This document shows positions 1 through 13,639 of a DNA stretch of 64,000 bases, one piece after another. The stretch comes from Anseranas semipalmata. Lineage: Eukaryota > Chordata > Aves > Anseriformes > Anseranatidae. The stretch covers positions 1,285,173 to 1,349,172 of the forward strand of contig VXAA01003837.1 of NCBI GenBank assembly GCA_013399115.1. Direction: 5' to 3'. A model generated the notes under the pieces. The model had not been told where the DNA came from and ran no database searches. It was given only the letters and a program-made list of their open reading frames with translations. Positions within the stretch are counted from its first letter, which is position 1. The number at the start of each line of letters is the position of its first letter. A program made the position numbers and the translations under genes.

Positions 1-262
1 CTCCATGTCCTTCTTGTAGTGAGGGGCCCAAAACTGAACACAGGACTCGAGGTGCGGCCTCACCAGAGCCGAGTACAGGGGGACAATCACCTCCCTAGTC
101 CTGCTGGCCACACTGTTCCTGATACAAGCCAGGATGCCGTTGGCCTTCTTGGCCACCTGAGCACACTGCTGGCTCATATTCAGCCGGCTGTCAACCAGCA
201 CACCCAGGTCCTTCTCTGACAGGCAGCTTTCCAGCCACTCATCCCCCAGCCTGTAGCTCTGC
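1..262 (-). mobile_element. CR1 LINE fragment, ORF2 C-terminal part, cut by the window edge
   Basis: Read on the minus strand, this encodes the C-terminal part of CR1 ORF2, downstream of the reverse-transcriptase catalytic core. Seen motifs include a [10 protein letters not shown] block, a DLGVLVDS block, the run [15 protein letters not shown], and [19 protein letters not shown] at the window edge. The frame stays open for about 87 codons from about 262 to 1, so this copy is less decayed than the one near 27 kb. CR1 is a non-LTR retrotransposon that inserts with frequent 5' truncation. Homology to CR1 stops near 262, and unique DNA follows, which fits a truncation at that point. The 3' end and any flanking repeats lie outside the window. 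Family assignment is secure; subfamily cannot be given. Confidence 0.93.
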
Positions 263-3200
263 CTGTGACAGTTTACAAAGTCATACTCTAAATTCCCACA
301 GCACCTTTCCCACTAACCTATCCATGTCACTTTATGATCCTATTATCATAAATATATGATCACCTGCCAAAAATTTAAAAATAGAAATAATCTGTTTTCT
401 TTCTTCCTGCAGATATAAGGTTTGAATATTTAACAGATTTTTGTTTGTTTAGTGGGAGAGGCAGGAAGAGATGTTTAGCATTTGTAGCTTAGCATATGTG
501 AACTATTTTGTTTGAAACCGAAGTTTGTGAACCCTTTATTTCTCATAAAAGGTATTTCGGTAGCTTAAGCCCTGATCCTATCTGTCTCCTGTGCTCCCAA
601 GACTCCTTTATAGTGGCTGATACTTTAATTGCTCCAGCACTCATTATGACTTGGACTAAATTCAAAGAAAGCATTTTATAGTCAAAAATAGCTTTTAGGA
701 GAACACAACATTTTTGCAGAAAACATGAATCCTCAAAACATTTAGTATTTCTGATGATTCGGTTGTAACTGAGAAGGTTTCACTTTGATAGAACTTGCGG
801 AAACACAAAATAAAATCTGAAGAAATATTTTATAATTCCTTTTTTCCACCTTTCTTTACTATTTCAGGACAGAAACTGTGAAAAACCCCAAACAAAAATG
901 TTGTCCTCACAGATGCAACCAGGACCCTTTCTTCTGTGTCTGTACAGCACCTACCACAAGGGGTCTGGTTCACAAGGACACAACAGTAACATAGATTTAC
1001 AATATGAATGTAAACAGTTCCCTAAGGCAAAAAAAAAAAAAACAACAACAACTCTTCTGTGTTTCACTCTGCAGAAACTTTGGACTTCATGACATTGCTA
1101 TATAGCAACATATGTCACATATACAGTGTTCAGGTAAGGTTGTTGATTTTTTTGCCTTTTTTTTTTTTTAAATCATCACTTAGAGTATGTAACAAATCTG
1201 TCTGCAGACAGAAACAAGTTTATAAGAAAAAGTGGCATAATATTAAATGTAATTTACACAGAGAAGGAAAACGCATTGGGAAAATATTTGCCATGAGTTC
1301 AGTATGGCTTCCTTTTATTCTTTGCAAATGGAAAAGACTTATGGGAATTAGATATTAAAGATACAGTTTTAGCCTTTAATTCCATTCCTCTTGAAGACAA
1401 CATCAAGAACAGGAGATGATAATCATAAACCTGGTCCCTCTGGATAGCTTCCCACTTAATCCCACCAGCAGCTGCTTGGCTTGAACCTCTTCTTTCTCCA
1501 TACATAGCACAAATAGACTAGCATGAGGACTACTGGTTTTAAATTTCAGTTATTTTCTGTTGGATTTAAAGTGCCAATCTTGGTTTAAAGTGATTGGTCC
1601 AACATTGCACAGTATTATTATATAAAGGCAAAAGCACCAGCCATAGAAAATAGGTAACAGATAAGCAATGTGAGAACGAGTTACTGAGTATGGCATATAA
1701 TATTATGCCACACATAAACAGAGAGAAATAGTGTACATACCCAGCCAATTCATGATTGATCCTGAAAGCTCGGATAGATTAGTTGCAGAATGTGAAGGAT
1801 GTTTCCCTGGCACGTTCAAGCTTCAGATATGATGTGGATAACACTTAGCATTAAATAGTGCTCCTATGATTCCAGTTTTCGAGCATTTCACAATCCACTG
1901 CTAAATGTGACATCCTGGAGGAAACAAATGACTTGATTAAGGACTTATTAACATTGAAACAGAACTGACTTCATGAATTATGACAGGTCCTACTGTACAT
2001 GTCACACTGCATCAAAGCTGAAAGCAAAGACACCGCCCTTACTTCAGAAACGTACAACTATTTAGTCAGGGAAATACCCACTCCATAGTGGCAGGCACAG
2101 AGAGCGCCTGGTTCCAATGGGCAGAACAGAAATCCAGATTTTTCAGTCCGGTGTCTCCTTCTGCACAGTGGTGGCTGTTGTATATCTTATTGTGCCACTG
2201 CCTGGATGGAACAAAAACTATTTAACTTGCATAACATCTAGGCATTCTACAAAATTAATAGCTAAACTGATTTCTCCCCTTCAAAGAACAACTTCCTCCA
2301 GTTCCTCCATTTAAACTATTTTTTCATAGAGGGACTCAACAGGGAGCTTGGAAAGATTACTTATGATATGAATTATTGGATAATGGTGGAAATCCCCTGT
2401 GGTTGCACTGGTTTTCACACCAAGGCCCCAGCTACAACACAATCCATAGCTCAGTCTGACACCTTGTCCACAGCGTACCCAGTCATCTCACGAAAGCTCC
2501 CAGTTACAAACTGTTGAGTTTCCCTCTGAACTGTCCCAGGGAAACCTGTAGGGTTTTGGCTATGCTGGTACCCACTGCAGTAACTGCGGGGACTCAGATG
2601 CAACTGGAAGTCAATCAGATTTGTCTTCCTAATCACTTGGAGGCTTTCAAAAACTCCCCTTAAGATGCAAGAAAATAAAAATGAAATTGGAAGCAGAGAA
2701 TCAGAAGCTTTGAAAAACAATTTATAGTTGGGGTTAGCTAGACTGCCCCAAGCTTACCAGGTAGTCTCAGCTGAGAGAGCTCAACCAAAGGGAGAGCAAA
2801 GCACTATCACTGGTGCCACCAAGGATCTAAACAGTCAGAAACCATCCCTTCTCCTTCAAGAATTTTCCACCAAAAATGGCAGACAGGTGCTGATTAAACA
2901 AAGATGGTGCTTTAACACTCTCAGCCTGTGGCTAGCAGTCTGGCATCTCTGGTTGATGCTCAGCTCAGGCTGAGACAAACAGGAGACCCATGCCAAGTTG
3001 TTTTGCAGTCAGTGGCCTGTTGCCAGAGTGTCATTTTTCACAGAAAGGACACAATACCAAGCAATCTGGCTGAGAATGAATAAAAATGTCATCTGTGCTC
3101 GCTCCACTTCAAGGGCTTGTGTAGTATTGTTCTGCTCACCTGCGATGCAATTCCAGTTGATCCAGCAGACACATCACCAGAGGTTTCTCAGGGACCTATT

Positions 3201-3705
3201 GGTCAGTCCTTCAACTTTGACAAGGAACCATATCCAACTCTTGTATTTTATATCAGGGATTAAAAAGTTTTTTTTCCTTTTTTTTTTTTCTTCCCATGAG
3301 CTGGGGATGGTTTATTTTTTGACTACTGGAAATTTGTCTCTTCCCTCACCCAGCAAAAAAGCAGAAGAATTAGACAGCTTGGAAAAGAAATATGCTTAGC
3401 AGAAATAGCAAACCATCAGATTTGCACATTGCTGGAGATACAAAAGGAAAGATGATTGAGAAAAGGCTGCAAAGCCAAAAAAGCACTGACAAGATTTATC
3501 TGCCATCTGCAAAAGAGAAAGGAGCAAACAGAAATAAATACAAGTGTGAGGAGAGAGGAATCAACAGTGGCTTATTATCATGTAAGACCTTTCACAGGCT
3601 GAATTCCAAAGACTTTAACAATATGGAGACCTGTTTTTTTTGAAAGAGTAGATGTAATTTCTGTCCTCATTACCCATGCCTGAATATGCAGAGTAAGACA
3701 GCCTC
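263..3705. other. Unique non-coding stretch, no gene recognised
   Basis: All open frames here are short and none resembles a known protein. The only structure I see is simple sequence: an A-run followed by CAA units at 1029-1052, a T-run near 1157-1169, and an interrupted T-tract at 3268-3289. The DNA is AT-rich, with no clear promoter or splice-site pair. Confidence 0.6.
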
Positions 3706-3709
3706 ATCT

Positions 3710-3846
3710 TGGGCCCTAACCCAGGAAAAGCATACAAAAGGTACTCAAGTGTAAGAATCACAACTGGCGTTTATGGGTCTACTCCCAGGTATAACATTAA
3801 GACCATGTTTAAGATGCTAAGCACTTTTTGAGAGTTGTTCAGGGTC
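3710..3846. repeat. Relic of an old fold-back-type dispersed repeat
   Basis: The segment starts with GGGCCC and ends with AGGGTCC. Its right half reads GGGTCTACTCCCAGG, then runs of TTAAG-type words (CATTAAGACCATGTTTAAG, GCTAAGCACTTTTT). This order matches a palindromic amniote repeat I recall, whose arms alternate 'gggactactc' with 'cttaagcatgtgcttaag' and end in a GGGCC-type terminus. The left arm (CCAGGAAAAGCATAC and onward) is more decayed. I do not assign a library name. Identification is from memory of the consensus, so it is moderate. Confidence 0.5.
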
Positions 3847-3849
3847 CTC

Positions 3850-6800
3850 ACCTCCTAAAGACAGCAACAGATGTTGGAGGTATCGAATAAAATGCAGAAA
3901 ATCCCAGACAAATGTGCTGTACCAGTTAGTACTAATGGGAAAGAGTGGTAAGGAGCTGGGGAAAGAGTAAAGCTCCCTTTGCCATCTCAGTGCATTCCTG
4001 CCAATAGCTACTGATAGGATCTGATTTTAAACACAACCCTCAAGACTAGATTTTCATGCTTGGAGAGAGATGAGGAACAGCTTACGACAAGTCTCCATGA
4101 GCCATCATAATGAAGAAACTGCAAATATCAGATACAGTGAAACACAAGCCAGCAACAAACAGAGGAGAGCACACATTCCTTACCTACTGTTGCACATGGA
4201 ACAGAGGGGCACTGGATACTTAACATTAGGATCTTTTTTTCTGATTTCCCATGAGAGGGTTCTGCATCCTCACTGGTGACTCAAACATGCTCTGACAGGC
4301 AACTCCTTAAGCAATAAAAGAAGTTTTGTCTTGGGGGGGGGGAAATAAAAATAATAATGAAATCAGTGAATCCCATAGAAGATTCTGTATTTTGAAAGCT
4401 GAAGAATAATCCAAAGAATAAGAACAAACAGCACTGGAAGAAGTCCTGCCCTTTTTGTCCCATACCTGAAGTCAGGATCTGCTCTCCATAAGCTATCCCT
4501 GAATATAGTTTTTAAAACATTTCCAGTAGAGATTCCCCTACCTGCCTTATCCATCGGCATCAGAAGCCATGTGAATGGGAGCTGCAGGGAAGACACCCCC
4601 GGCCATAACTGTACTCAGCACCAGCTTTCTCTGCAATCTGAAGATTCACCCAGCTCCAACCTGCAGAGGAAGGCCATGGCCTTGCACAGCCTGGGCTGCC
4701 ATCCCACTGCAACAACCAGGCACGGCATTGCGCTGATGCTGTCCTACCCAGGGGAAGGGTAGGACTGACAACACAACAGCAGACTGGATTCTGCATCTAA
4801 GGTGTACTGCACAAAACATACATGTGATACATCACTTAAAAAGGGGCTGCAGAAAGAGGTTACCATAAAGTTTCCATTCCAAAGCACTAAAATCTTACAT
4901 TTGCTTATTAAATTTCAGCTGGGGCCCCAGGCAATTGAACAGAACACCGGTCTAGCTAGTGGGCTTTGCTTTGCTTATGGCTACTGACGTACAGCCGCAA
5001 CTTACATAAAGGAATTGCAAAGCCTAGGACTTTAAACTTGGCTAACCATCCCTTCCACCCCTGCCGTTCAGGGTAACACTAACATCACCACATTTCAGTT
5101 TCTTCTTTAAAAAAATAAATAAATAAAATTACAGGAATGTGGAATAAAAGAAGAATTGCATATTCCCTGTTAAAAGCCCACTGCTGCAAAGACCAGATAA
5201 GACAATAGCAGGATCCTTATTGATTTTGTAGGCATTTAATAATAACCCACCGAATCCAGGTGGAAAGTTGATGCTGTCAGCGGCCTGCAGGGACCCAATG
5301 CTCCTCTTGCTCGCTGGTGCTTTCACGTTGCTGCCCACGTAGCATCCCATCCCATGACAGCCCTGGGAAGTTCCCTGCCAGCCCGAAGCTCAGACCCACA
5401 CTTCACCTGTGCACACAAGGAGCTGCTTGCTGCATTAGGGCTCTGCTCCTAAGGTGAATGCTGCCAAATGTGCTCCGAGATTATGAAAATTGTTGCAGTT
5501 GTAGTCCCTGCTCTTTGGAAACAATTTCAGATGGTATGGTCTTTAGAGCTCAGACCCTCTCTCATGGGGTGTTTCCACAAGGCTCAGTGCAGCGAGGAAG
5601 GATGAATTCTCTAGAAGTGCAATAAAAACCTGATTCTCTCTAAGCTAGGCTTCAGGAGCTCAAGGAATTGCCAACACTCAGTGCTCAAAACTTGCTAGTC
5701 AGGCCTCAAAAAGGCTTAAAATTGGCTTGAAAGTCATGAAACAATAGAAAGTGTAGGGTACTTACTTGTCTTTTGATTTTGGAGCCCAGACCATAACAAC
5801 CACATCATGTTTCAAGTTCTCATCCACCACACTACAAAGACTAGAAATGTGGGGGTTTGCATCTGTATAAAGACAAAATGTGCTGGGCTTGATATTTTTT
5901 TTTTTTTATGTTGAGAGTCCAAAGAAAGAACAAAGTTAGGAGAGCTCAGGCTTTAAAAGAAACCCAAAGCATTATCTGAAAGATTCACACTAGCACTACC
6001 AGGCTTGACAACAAAGCCTCCTCCGTGCTCTCCCTTCGAGGCCACCAGACTCCCCCCACAGCTGAGGGTCTGCTCCCCCTGGTATAGCACTAGGGAAAAG
6101 GGGTTAAACAGTGGCAAGGAAAGACAAACAAGCTTGCAAAATATGTAGTAAACAAACAGGCTAACACCACTTAGCTGTTGTTGCAACCCTCAGAATTGTA
6201 CTGAATGATTAATGTATTAGCAATTCTTCAGCATTTGCTGATTCTAAAGACTTATTCTGTCCAGTGCAAACCAGAAGTAGCAGCACACCTCAAATAAACA
6301 TTGATAGCAGCATGTGCTGGAAGCAAGCAGTAAAAGAGCGAAGAGCTGAAGCATACACTCAACTCTGGTGAACAGGAATGCACATGTGCTTAAAAAATTA
6401 AGCATGGGATTCAATGTTTTGCTGGACTGAGACCAGATGAATTCCGCAGTTAGTTTATTGTTATCATTACTACTATCATCATTACTACCAAACAGAGAAC
6501 AGTCCATGTCAAAGCCGGCTAACTTTTTTCAAAATAAATTTTTCATCCCATTTATTCAAAACATACTGGCATTTACAGATACCAAGTTAATGACTCAAGA
6601 GAGCAAGATCAGCAACTACCCAATTTGTTCTGACAAAGCTGACCAGGTCTAGCTACTGCTAGAGTACTTTAAGAAAATGGTGCTGAACACTAAATGACAG
6701 AGCACAGCGTACAGTGAGTAATCACTACCAGGAATATTTGGATATGCAGAGCAGCAGAATCCGAACAGTTTAAGCACTCCTACCTTGTTTGTTTTTTAAA

Positions 6801-8480
6801 CACAATGTTCCTGCTGTAAAGAGATGGTTTAGAACAAATGTTGGCATTTGAAACACCCTTTTTTTTTTTTTTTAAATTATTGATACTAGATAATATTAAA
6901 AAACACAAATGGAAAGCGCTCCTTTAGAAATGCTTATTCTCTACTTTTCTTAAACTGATGGGTACTTCAGATGTTCAGGAACTGTGACTGTAACACGTCT
7001 GTATTTTTATGTAATTAGCTTTTTCCGAAATGAGATTACAACATGGCATGCGGCGTCTTTCAAACCAAACACCTGTAGTCAGAATTAGAAGCTTCGCAGC
7101 TTCCACCACTGAAGTTCCCAGGCACCAGGGAGGTGGTGGGGAATTGTTCAAGCTCAGACCCAAGGAAAACTCTGGCAACCTCATCAGCAGTGTTATCAAG
7201 GCCTCTCCAGATCTGAATAGCTTTCCTGTCTGCATGTTTTTATGTGTATGTATATGTATTTATTTATTCATTTTATTTTAAGGCCGGTTCCAACAGGAAA
7301 AAAGTAATAGAACAGTGAGAATTTCCTGTGACAGTATGACCAGAAAAAAAAAGAAGCCCATAAAATAAAATAAACCTAGACAAAGCCTTATGTGAAACTG
7401 AAATAAAGCTGAGATGCCCCAGGTGCAAAATGGGTCAACTGTCCTTCTTACAGCTCAGTGCTGGAAACGTGCCCAGCTTTTGTAAAAGGTCCCAAAGCCA
7501 CGGTGGAAGGCTCAAGATGTTGACTGCCCTTGGGCTACACACTTGGCTGCAGCAGAGGCAGTGACCTTTGTTCCTGACAGAGGGCTGCATAATATCTCTG
7601 GTTTTCACCAGAGTTCTTCCTTCTCACAAGAAAAAAAAAAAATTCTCAGCAGTCCAGGTTTGCAGCCTGACATTTTGGCATCCGACTTTTTTTTTTTTTT
7701 TTCCACTGGCAAAACTCCATTTAGAAAAAGGATTTAAGCCCATTGTTCATACTGGCTTCACGTGTCTGGCCGCTTCAGGAGCCTGTGGGCTGAAGAACTG
7801 CTGCAGAGCCCCATCAGCGTGCATTTGATCCTGCCCTGCACAGACCGAGACTGGAGAGAGGGCAGCCAGGCACAAGCACAGGTTTCTCCAGTGAACACCC
7901 CAGCAGGAATAGAGTGGAATCAGATACGGACAGTGCTCTGTGTTTTCTACTAAATGGGCGCCAGCTCATTTGCTGCAAACCCCCCAGACTATCTACCAAC
8001 GGGCAATGATTTCTGACCACCACCAGGGTGGACAGGAGATGCATAAGTGGAATTACATAAATGCTGGTTCCAGCACCGGGCACCCTGCTTTTTAATCCTT
8101 TTACCTTCATGTGAATGGACAATGGAGCAATGAAAGGGCCCTGTGCAAGTGGCACAGAATAGGGAAGAGAATCCATTCCTCCACATTCTTCCAGATGCAC
8201 GCAAAAAACATCAACTTTCTGCAGGATCGGTGCATGTTCACTGTCACAAGGGTAATGACAGAGTGGTGACAAGAAACACATGGTGTTATCTGCTTTTTTT
8301 AAAATTTATTTTTAAAATTTTGTATTACTATTGTGCCTGTAGATTCCCTTTGTGGGACAGCATCCCACAGCGACAGACACCATGCAAAGCCAGAACAAGC
8401 AGATGGTTCTCAAACCAGGCAGTCTCCAAGCCAAAAGCCGACAGATGATGTTACAGACAACGGGAGTTCATGGAAACCAC
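3850..8480. other. Unique non-coding stretch with simple repeats
   Basis: No gene is recognised. Visible elements are a G-run of ten (4333-4342), an AAAT-rich tract (about 5108-5128), T-runs at 6859-6873 and 7687-7702, and a TATG/TTTA-rich tract (about 7232-7278). A 155-codon minus-strand frame at 7814-8281 has no recognisable domain and overlaps other open frames, so I treat it as chance. Confidence 0.55.
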
Positions 8481-8499
8481 CAAAGTTAGCGTAGACATC

Positions 8500-9330
8500 A
8501 CAGATCTCAGCACAACTGCTGTAAACGCTTTACAGGCATCTGAGAAAAGGAGTTTTAAAGAAAAACTGGAAAGAGAGGAATGAAGCTGCCTTAACAGCAC
8601 AGGGAAACACATGAGGGTGCTTTGAAAGTTTAAAAACTGGGCAATAGAGAGTGGCATAGTGAACTGATCAGAGGCCATAACTGACATCTTAACCACAAAA
8701 GGAAAATATTATATTGTGTGGAGAAAGGCCATGAAAGACCTTGGGAGTGAAGACAAGCAGATTATGCTTGATATGATCAATAGCAGAGACTTGCAAGAGA
8801 GCTGCAGAGAGAGGGGTGGCAGGCAGGCAAGGCAAACGATCTTTGCAGCATAAAGAACATGTGTGAACAGGGGGAGATTGGATTTGTCAAGGCCAGAATT
8901 TGCCATGTTGTAACAGTAATTGAGATGCATGGTAATGACAGCCTGAACAAGCGTGTGAGCCACGAGGGGGGACAGAAGTGGCAGTATTTTAGAGTATTTT
9001 AGTATTTTAGAGAGGTTATGCAGAAACAAGTGGCAAGAGTTAGACACAGCCTGGAGGCACGAGCCAAAGGTAATGTCCATGGCTGTGAGTGACAGGCAGG
9101 ATCGTACTATTGTGCGTGGTGTTTAAGAAAGAGCAAGCCTATAGGAAGTGATGAAGAGCCCTGTTGCAGCTGTGTTGAGTATTAGACAGCCAGTCATCTG
9201 CAAGGGGACACTGGGAAGACAGGACCACCACTGAAATGGGGACACCTGGTGTAAGCAGGTAGGTCTCTGCAGCGACAGCATGGGGACAGAAGCTGAATTT
9301 GTGTATGCAGAGAAGGTAAATGAGATACAA
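8500..9330 (-). mobile_element. Ancient L2-clade LINE relic, reverse-transcriptase C-terminal region
   Basis: Read on the minus strand, frame 9080-8709 shows the layout of the L2-clade ORF2 region after the RT palm: a segment SNSCHLFLHNLSKI (family pattern 'kscfyhLrniakI'), then PLLSPLVAHTLVQA, then ITMHLNYCY at about 8900-8935 (family pattern 'vtSRLDYCN'), then LPLFTHVLYAAK (family 'LqlvqNaAAR'). The LxYC signature separates L2-type from CR1-type elements, where the same place reads VRPHLEYCVQFWAP. Upstream, 9123-9330 probably holds the preceding ORF2 part in a shifted frame. Downstream, 8500-8696 may carry the C-terminal tail (a KLLLFSDACKAF-like segment). Frame shifts and substitutions show a long-dead copy. 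Boundaries are approximate. Birds keep very few L2 copies. Confidence 0.62.
8979..9016. repeat. Short local duplication of a GTATTTTAG unit
   Basis: Three copies of a GTATTTTAG-like unit occur in a row within the L2 relic. They probably arose by slippage after insertion and add length to the decayed frame. Confidence 0.6.
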
Positions 9331-12300
9331 CACAGCAAAATAAGGGACAATGACCAAAAGTGAGTCCCTTTGAACCTCAAAGGAGCACTAAGGAATGCTG
9401 AGGAGTACCTGTTCCTACCTCTACTTTCTCTAAATGCTGCTAAATTGCTCCCTCCTGAGAGGGCTCATCAATAGTGTTCCTAAAAATACATCCAAGAAAG
9501 TAGTTATATTCTCCCCAGCCTTCATGCTTTCTCTTTTCAGCTGCAATTAAGCAATGGAAAACAGGATAACTTTTCTAGCAAATAAAGCACAAGCCTCATC
9601 GCTCCTCCTTCTCTTATTATAATGAGAGTATTTTTGTTTGTTTAAATGGGAAAAGCAAATGAATACATTCCACTGTACACACCCCTATCCTCACCCACAG
9701 AAACACTCCTAAAAGATGAGGTTTATAGCTTGCTACCCAAGAACTCTCTTTTATGTCAGAAGCCACGTTAAAACATTAGCAGGGCAAAGCGCCTGAACCA
9801 GTGCCCGCTCCCAGCCGTCACCCCAAACTTCCTGCCTCTCCCCGTTCCTAAATCCTGCCTTACACCCTCAGGAGAGTCCCCCACAAAGAAACCGAAGTTC
9901 AGCTTCAGCTTTACATAAATTACAAAACAGAGCATTTGCATGATCCTTCACCCACAATCAACCTGCTCCTTTTGCAAGTTGCAAAAGTCTCTCTGACGTA
10001 CAAGATGCCAATTATGAGGCTGGCACTGAAGGCAGACATTGCATGTTCCAGAACAGACGTGTTATCATCCGTACCATTACCAGCTACCTGCTGCACAATG
10101 CTCCCAACTCTCACAATGTTCTGGCAGCAGTCGCTGGGTCCAGTTGCACTTCAAAGCTACCTCCGTGCTTTCAGAATCACGGTAAGTGCCCTCTCTAATT
10201 ACTACGTGTTTCTACTATGTTTTTAATCATCATCATTAAGGGATTGAACATAACCCACTGAGATACAGAAGTGTAAACATGAGCATAATTATTCCAACCT
10301 CTTCACTGGTTTCAGGTAATGATCACACTATATATTTAAAGCTCTTGCATGGTTTATGATGGTCTGTTTTCAAATCACATTATCCTGCACGTTTCTGGTT
10401 AAGGCCAACTAAAGGTTAAGGTCTGTCAGGGGGGATAAGCATGTTTAAAAATTATTTTAAAGGCTTTCAGTTATTTAAAATCAATGCCCACGACCTGTTA
10501 AGAATCAGTGAAGATGAAGACATCTGCATTATGCCATTCCCAAGTAAACAGATAGGCTGCAGAACCATATGACAACTTAAAGTTGGAATTTCAGTTTAAT
10601 TTATGGTAGTTGTGCAACTGGCGTTGCTCAGAGTAGAGACAGACATGTTAGTTTTAACCAAGCCAACACGGGTTCTAGAAGCATGCTAAACGCAGCAGCC
10701 CAGTACTCACAGATGTGCTAATATTTGCCCTAGTTTTCGAGAAATGAATGGGAGAGGAAGGGAGAGCTTGTCATTAAGGGAGGAGTTTGAAAGGGCCTCT
10801 AAAGCCACCAAACACCCCATGTAATACAGAGCATCCTTTATTATACCCTTAAACCCCATCTCACGTAAGGAGAGTACAAGGGGGTACAGTTTTTGCCATA
10901 TAGTTTTGTAGATACTGGTCACTTTTCTGCCACTCAGCTGACACTGCTAGGCTACATGCAGATAAATAATAAATGCTCAGAGCACCTCCAGCTCGCCTGC
11001 ATGCCTGATTGCAATCACAGCAGAGTGTGCAGGCACTCAGCACATGTGCATGAGATTTCTCATTCTGGGACTGTCCCAGATTTAACCATTTCAAATCTGA
11101 CTCATCTACCATGTAACAGGAGTCTACAGTTCACCAAATCCTTAAAATAAGCTTGGGAGCTTAACCATACAAAAAGGCTACCAAGTGCCTGCTGATGTCC
11201 ATATATATCACTTAATGCCCAGCAAGTATGTAATTTAAGCTTGTTTAGCTGCTCTTCCTCGAAAGTTGAAGTAACATAGAAGACCTCCCATTTGCCATGG
11301 ACTGAAGCCATGAATGTCTGATTCTGTGTGTCTAAACCTAAGCTATGATTTTTCCTGAGCAAAATTGTTTGAATTGTTTTTATCAGGAGGTGTTTTGTTT
11401 GGGGTTTTGTTGTTTGGCTACTATCTTGTTTGTGTTTTAAAAAATAATTTTCCCTTATTTTTTAATGAAATACCAGCAAAGGAAAATTTTGGTTGACATG
11501 GTTTAAAACTCTCGCAGCTTTTATATTTTCCTTGGTAAAATATAAAGGAACTAACTGGCCACTAGAAAGTGTGAAATAAATATAATATTTGTAAAGCGTC
11601 TTCTGAAAACTTGTTGGTGACTTTCCACCAAACCTGCTCCAGTCTATCCTTGGCTCTGATGGGGAGCTCCTGGGTGACCCTGTGACACATTTTTTCTGCG
11701 CCACCATTCCCTATTCGTGGAGATGACAGGAATTCTGGTCTCCAAATAAGTGACTTCTAATCAGAAAAATGACAGCTCATTAGACTGAAGGTTACTGCAG
11801 AAATATATTAGCTTTGAATAATTACAGCTTTTACGGGAAATCTCTCTCCGGGTCAAGATGGAGATTTTAGTGAAAAATAAACAGAACACCCAATCATCAT
11901 AATCATAGTAGCAATAATAATAAAAACTCCCCAACAGGCTATTTCAAGCTATACTAAGGCTTTGTTTTTTTTCACAAGCTATCTGGCATAAATAACAGGC
12001 TAAGCTTTGATCACGACCGCAAAGGTGGATTTTCATTGAGAGTGTGCTAACACCACCCACCATTCATGCCCAAGCATCTAATATGTAAATCAAAATCATT
12101 AGGCACGTACTCAAAACAGGCTGACACCCACTTTCATGGGCGCAGTCCAAGGCATGTCCCAAACTGCTACACAAAGCTGGCAGAGGCACAGAGAGCTCCT
12201 ATCAGCCCCACTGCCCATCAGCCATCTGTGCCCACAGGTGGAGATGGGAAGAAAGAAAGGCTCCACCCTGTTCCCAGAGGATGGGTTGAACCTCTTCCCC

Positions 12301-13639
12301 CAACTGAAAAGAGCTAAGCCAGGCTCCGTCTTCAATTCACAAGTGTTCATCTATGAAATCGGATTCCCACCCCTCTCCACTAAGAATCTGCTATTTCAAC
12401 GGAGCACAAGATGTCAGGATTTTTGCCAACATGAGCACAGCTGTCAAAATCTCATCCTTGGAAAGAATCCCAGATAGACACATGTTTTACCCCAGCCAAA
12501 ATGGTCAAACTTTGCAGAGAAACATTCAGAGAGGAAAAAGGTTCCATATTGTCACTGCAATATCTTGGGATTGCTCACAGCCAGACAACTGGGATGCGGT
12601 GTTTTAATAGCTGAGCCATTAAAAGCAACAGGCATCTTGCTATTGACAGCAGTAAGAACAGATTCGGTGCCTTTAGCATAAGATTATCAAAAGCAGCATT
12701 ACAGGAAAGGAAATAAGCTTGTTTGGATTTGGGAGACAACAAATAAAAGGGGAAATATGCTTGCAATTTTATATTTCTACACTATGTTTTCCTAAGTATC
12801 TTCAGCACTTTTGCTTGGCATTTCCAATGAAAGCCTGAGAAGCCTCAGGTTTTTGTTGTCCTTGGGCTCATGTTCTTTCAAGCCTAGGAGACCAGGCTGG
12901 ACCTGCCATCAGTGCCACAGGGAGGATGCAGAAGGCTTCCTCTCTGGATTGTCTCGGGGACTAGATACCATCATGGCCCCACAGTCCTCCAGGGCACCAA
13001 CACAGGCAAAATTGCGTGGAGTGGGTTAGCAGGAGGTGCTGAGGCTGTGGCCCTGCTGACAGTGCAGCCCTCTTGTGTCTGACACTTGGGGGGTGGCTTT
13101 GGGAGGGGGTGTCCCTAACTCTGAGTTTTGCAGCTTCCCATTCCCCCCTTGTGAAGGCATGCTGTCTAGCCCAAATTGAGCAAGATTCCCAACCCCCTGA
13201 GCAGGCCAGCATCAACCTATTTCTTCTGATCCAAGATGAGAAGAGGACAAACGATTTGGCTCCGGTTATGTACATGGACAGTGGCAAAACTAGCAGAGGT
13301 CCAGCAACTCCTTGATCCCTCCCAAAACACTGACCACCATCCCCTTTAATTTTCCCAGCACCACAAATGATGCATATGGGACCTGTGCGTGTTGCCTTTT
13401 GTATTATGGCCCAATTTGCGTGCAAGCAGCAGTTAGCTGCTGGGAGATGAACTTTCTCAGCTGAGGGGGTGGGGAGGGGAGGTGGCATCAGAAACAGCAA
13501 TCGTTATCCTCTTTACTGGAAAACGTGTATCTAAATGGCCAAATTTACTAGCTGTTCCAGATCTTTATGAGATTTATGAGGCTTAAGAAAAAAATTTACT
13601 AGGAAGACATAAAACTTCAGTGGTTTGAAATGGAAATGT

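Noticed and set aside
7814..8281. 155-codon minus-strand frame
   Set aside because: No domain and no gene structure; length is within chance for 64 kb.
13081..13115. G-rich patch as a G-quadruplex (also 13463-13483)
   Set aside because: Neither patch has four separate runs of three or more G with short loops, so only weak or bulged folds are possible.
12961..13500. 179-codon minus-strand open frame
   Set aside because: No domain, leader or splice context. The peptide looks like translated non-coding DNA, and other frames overlap on the plus strand.
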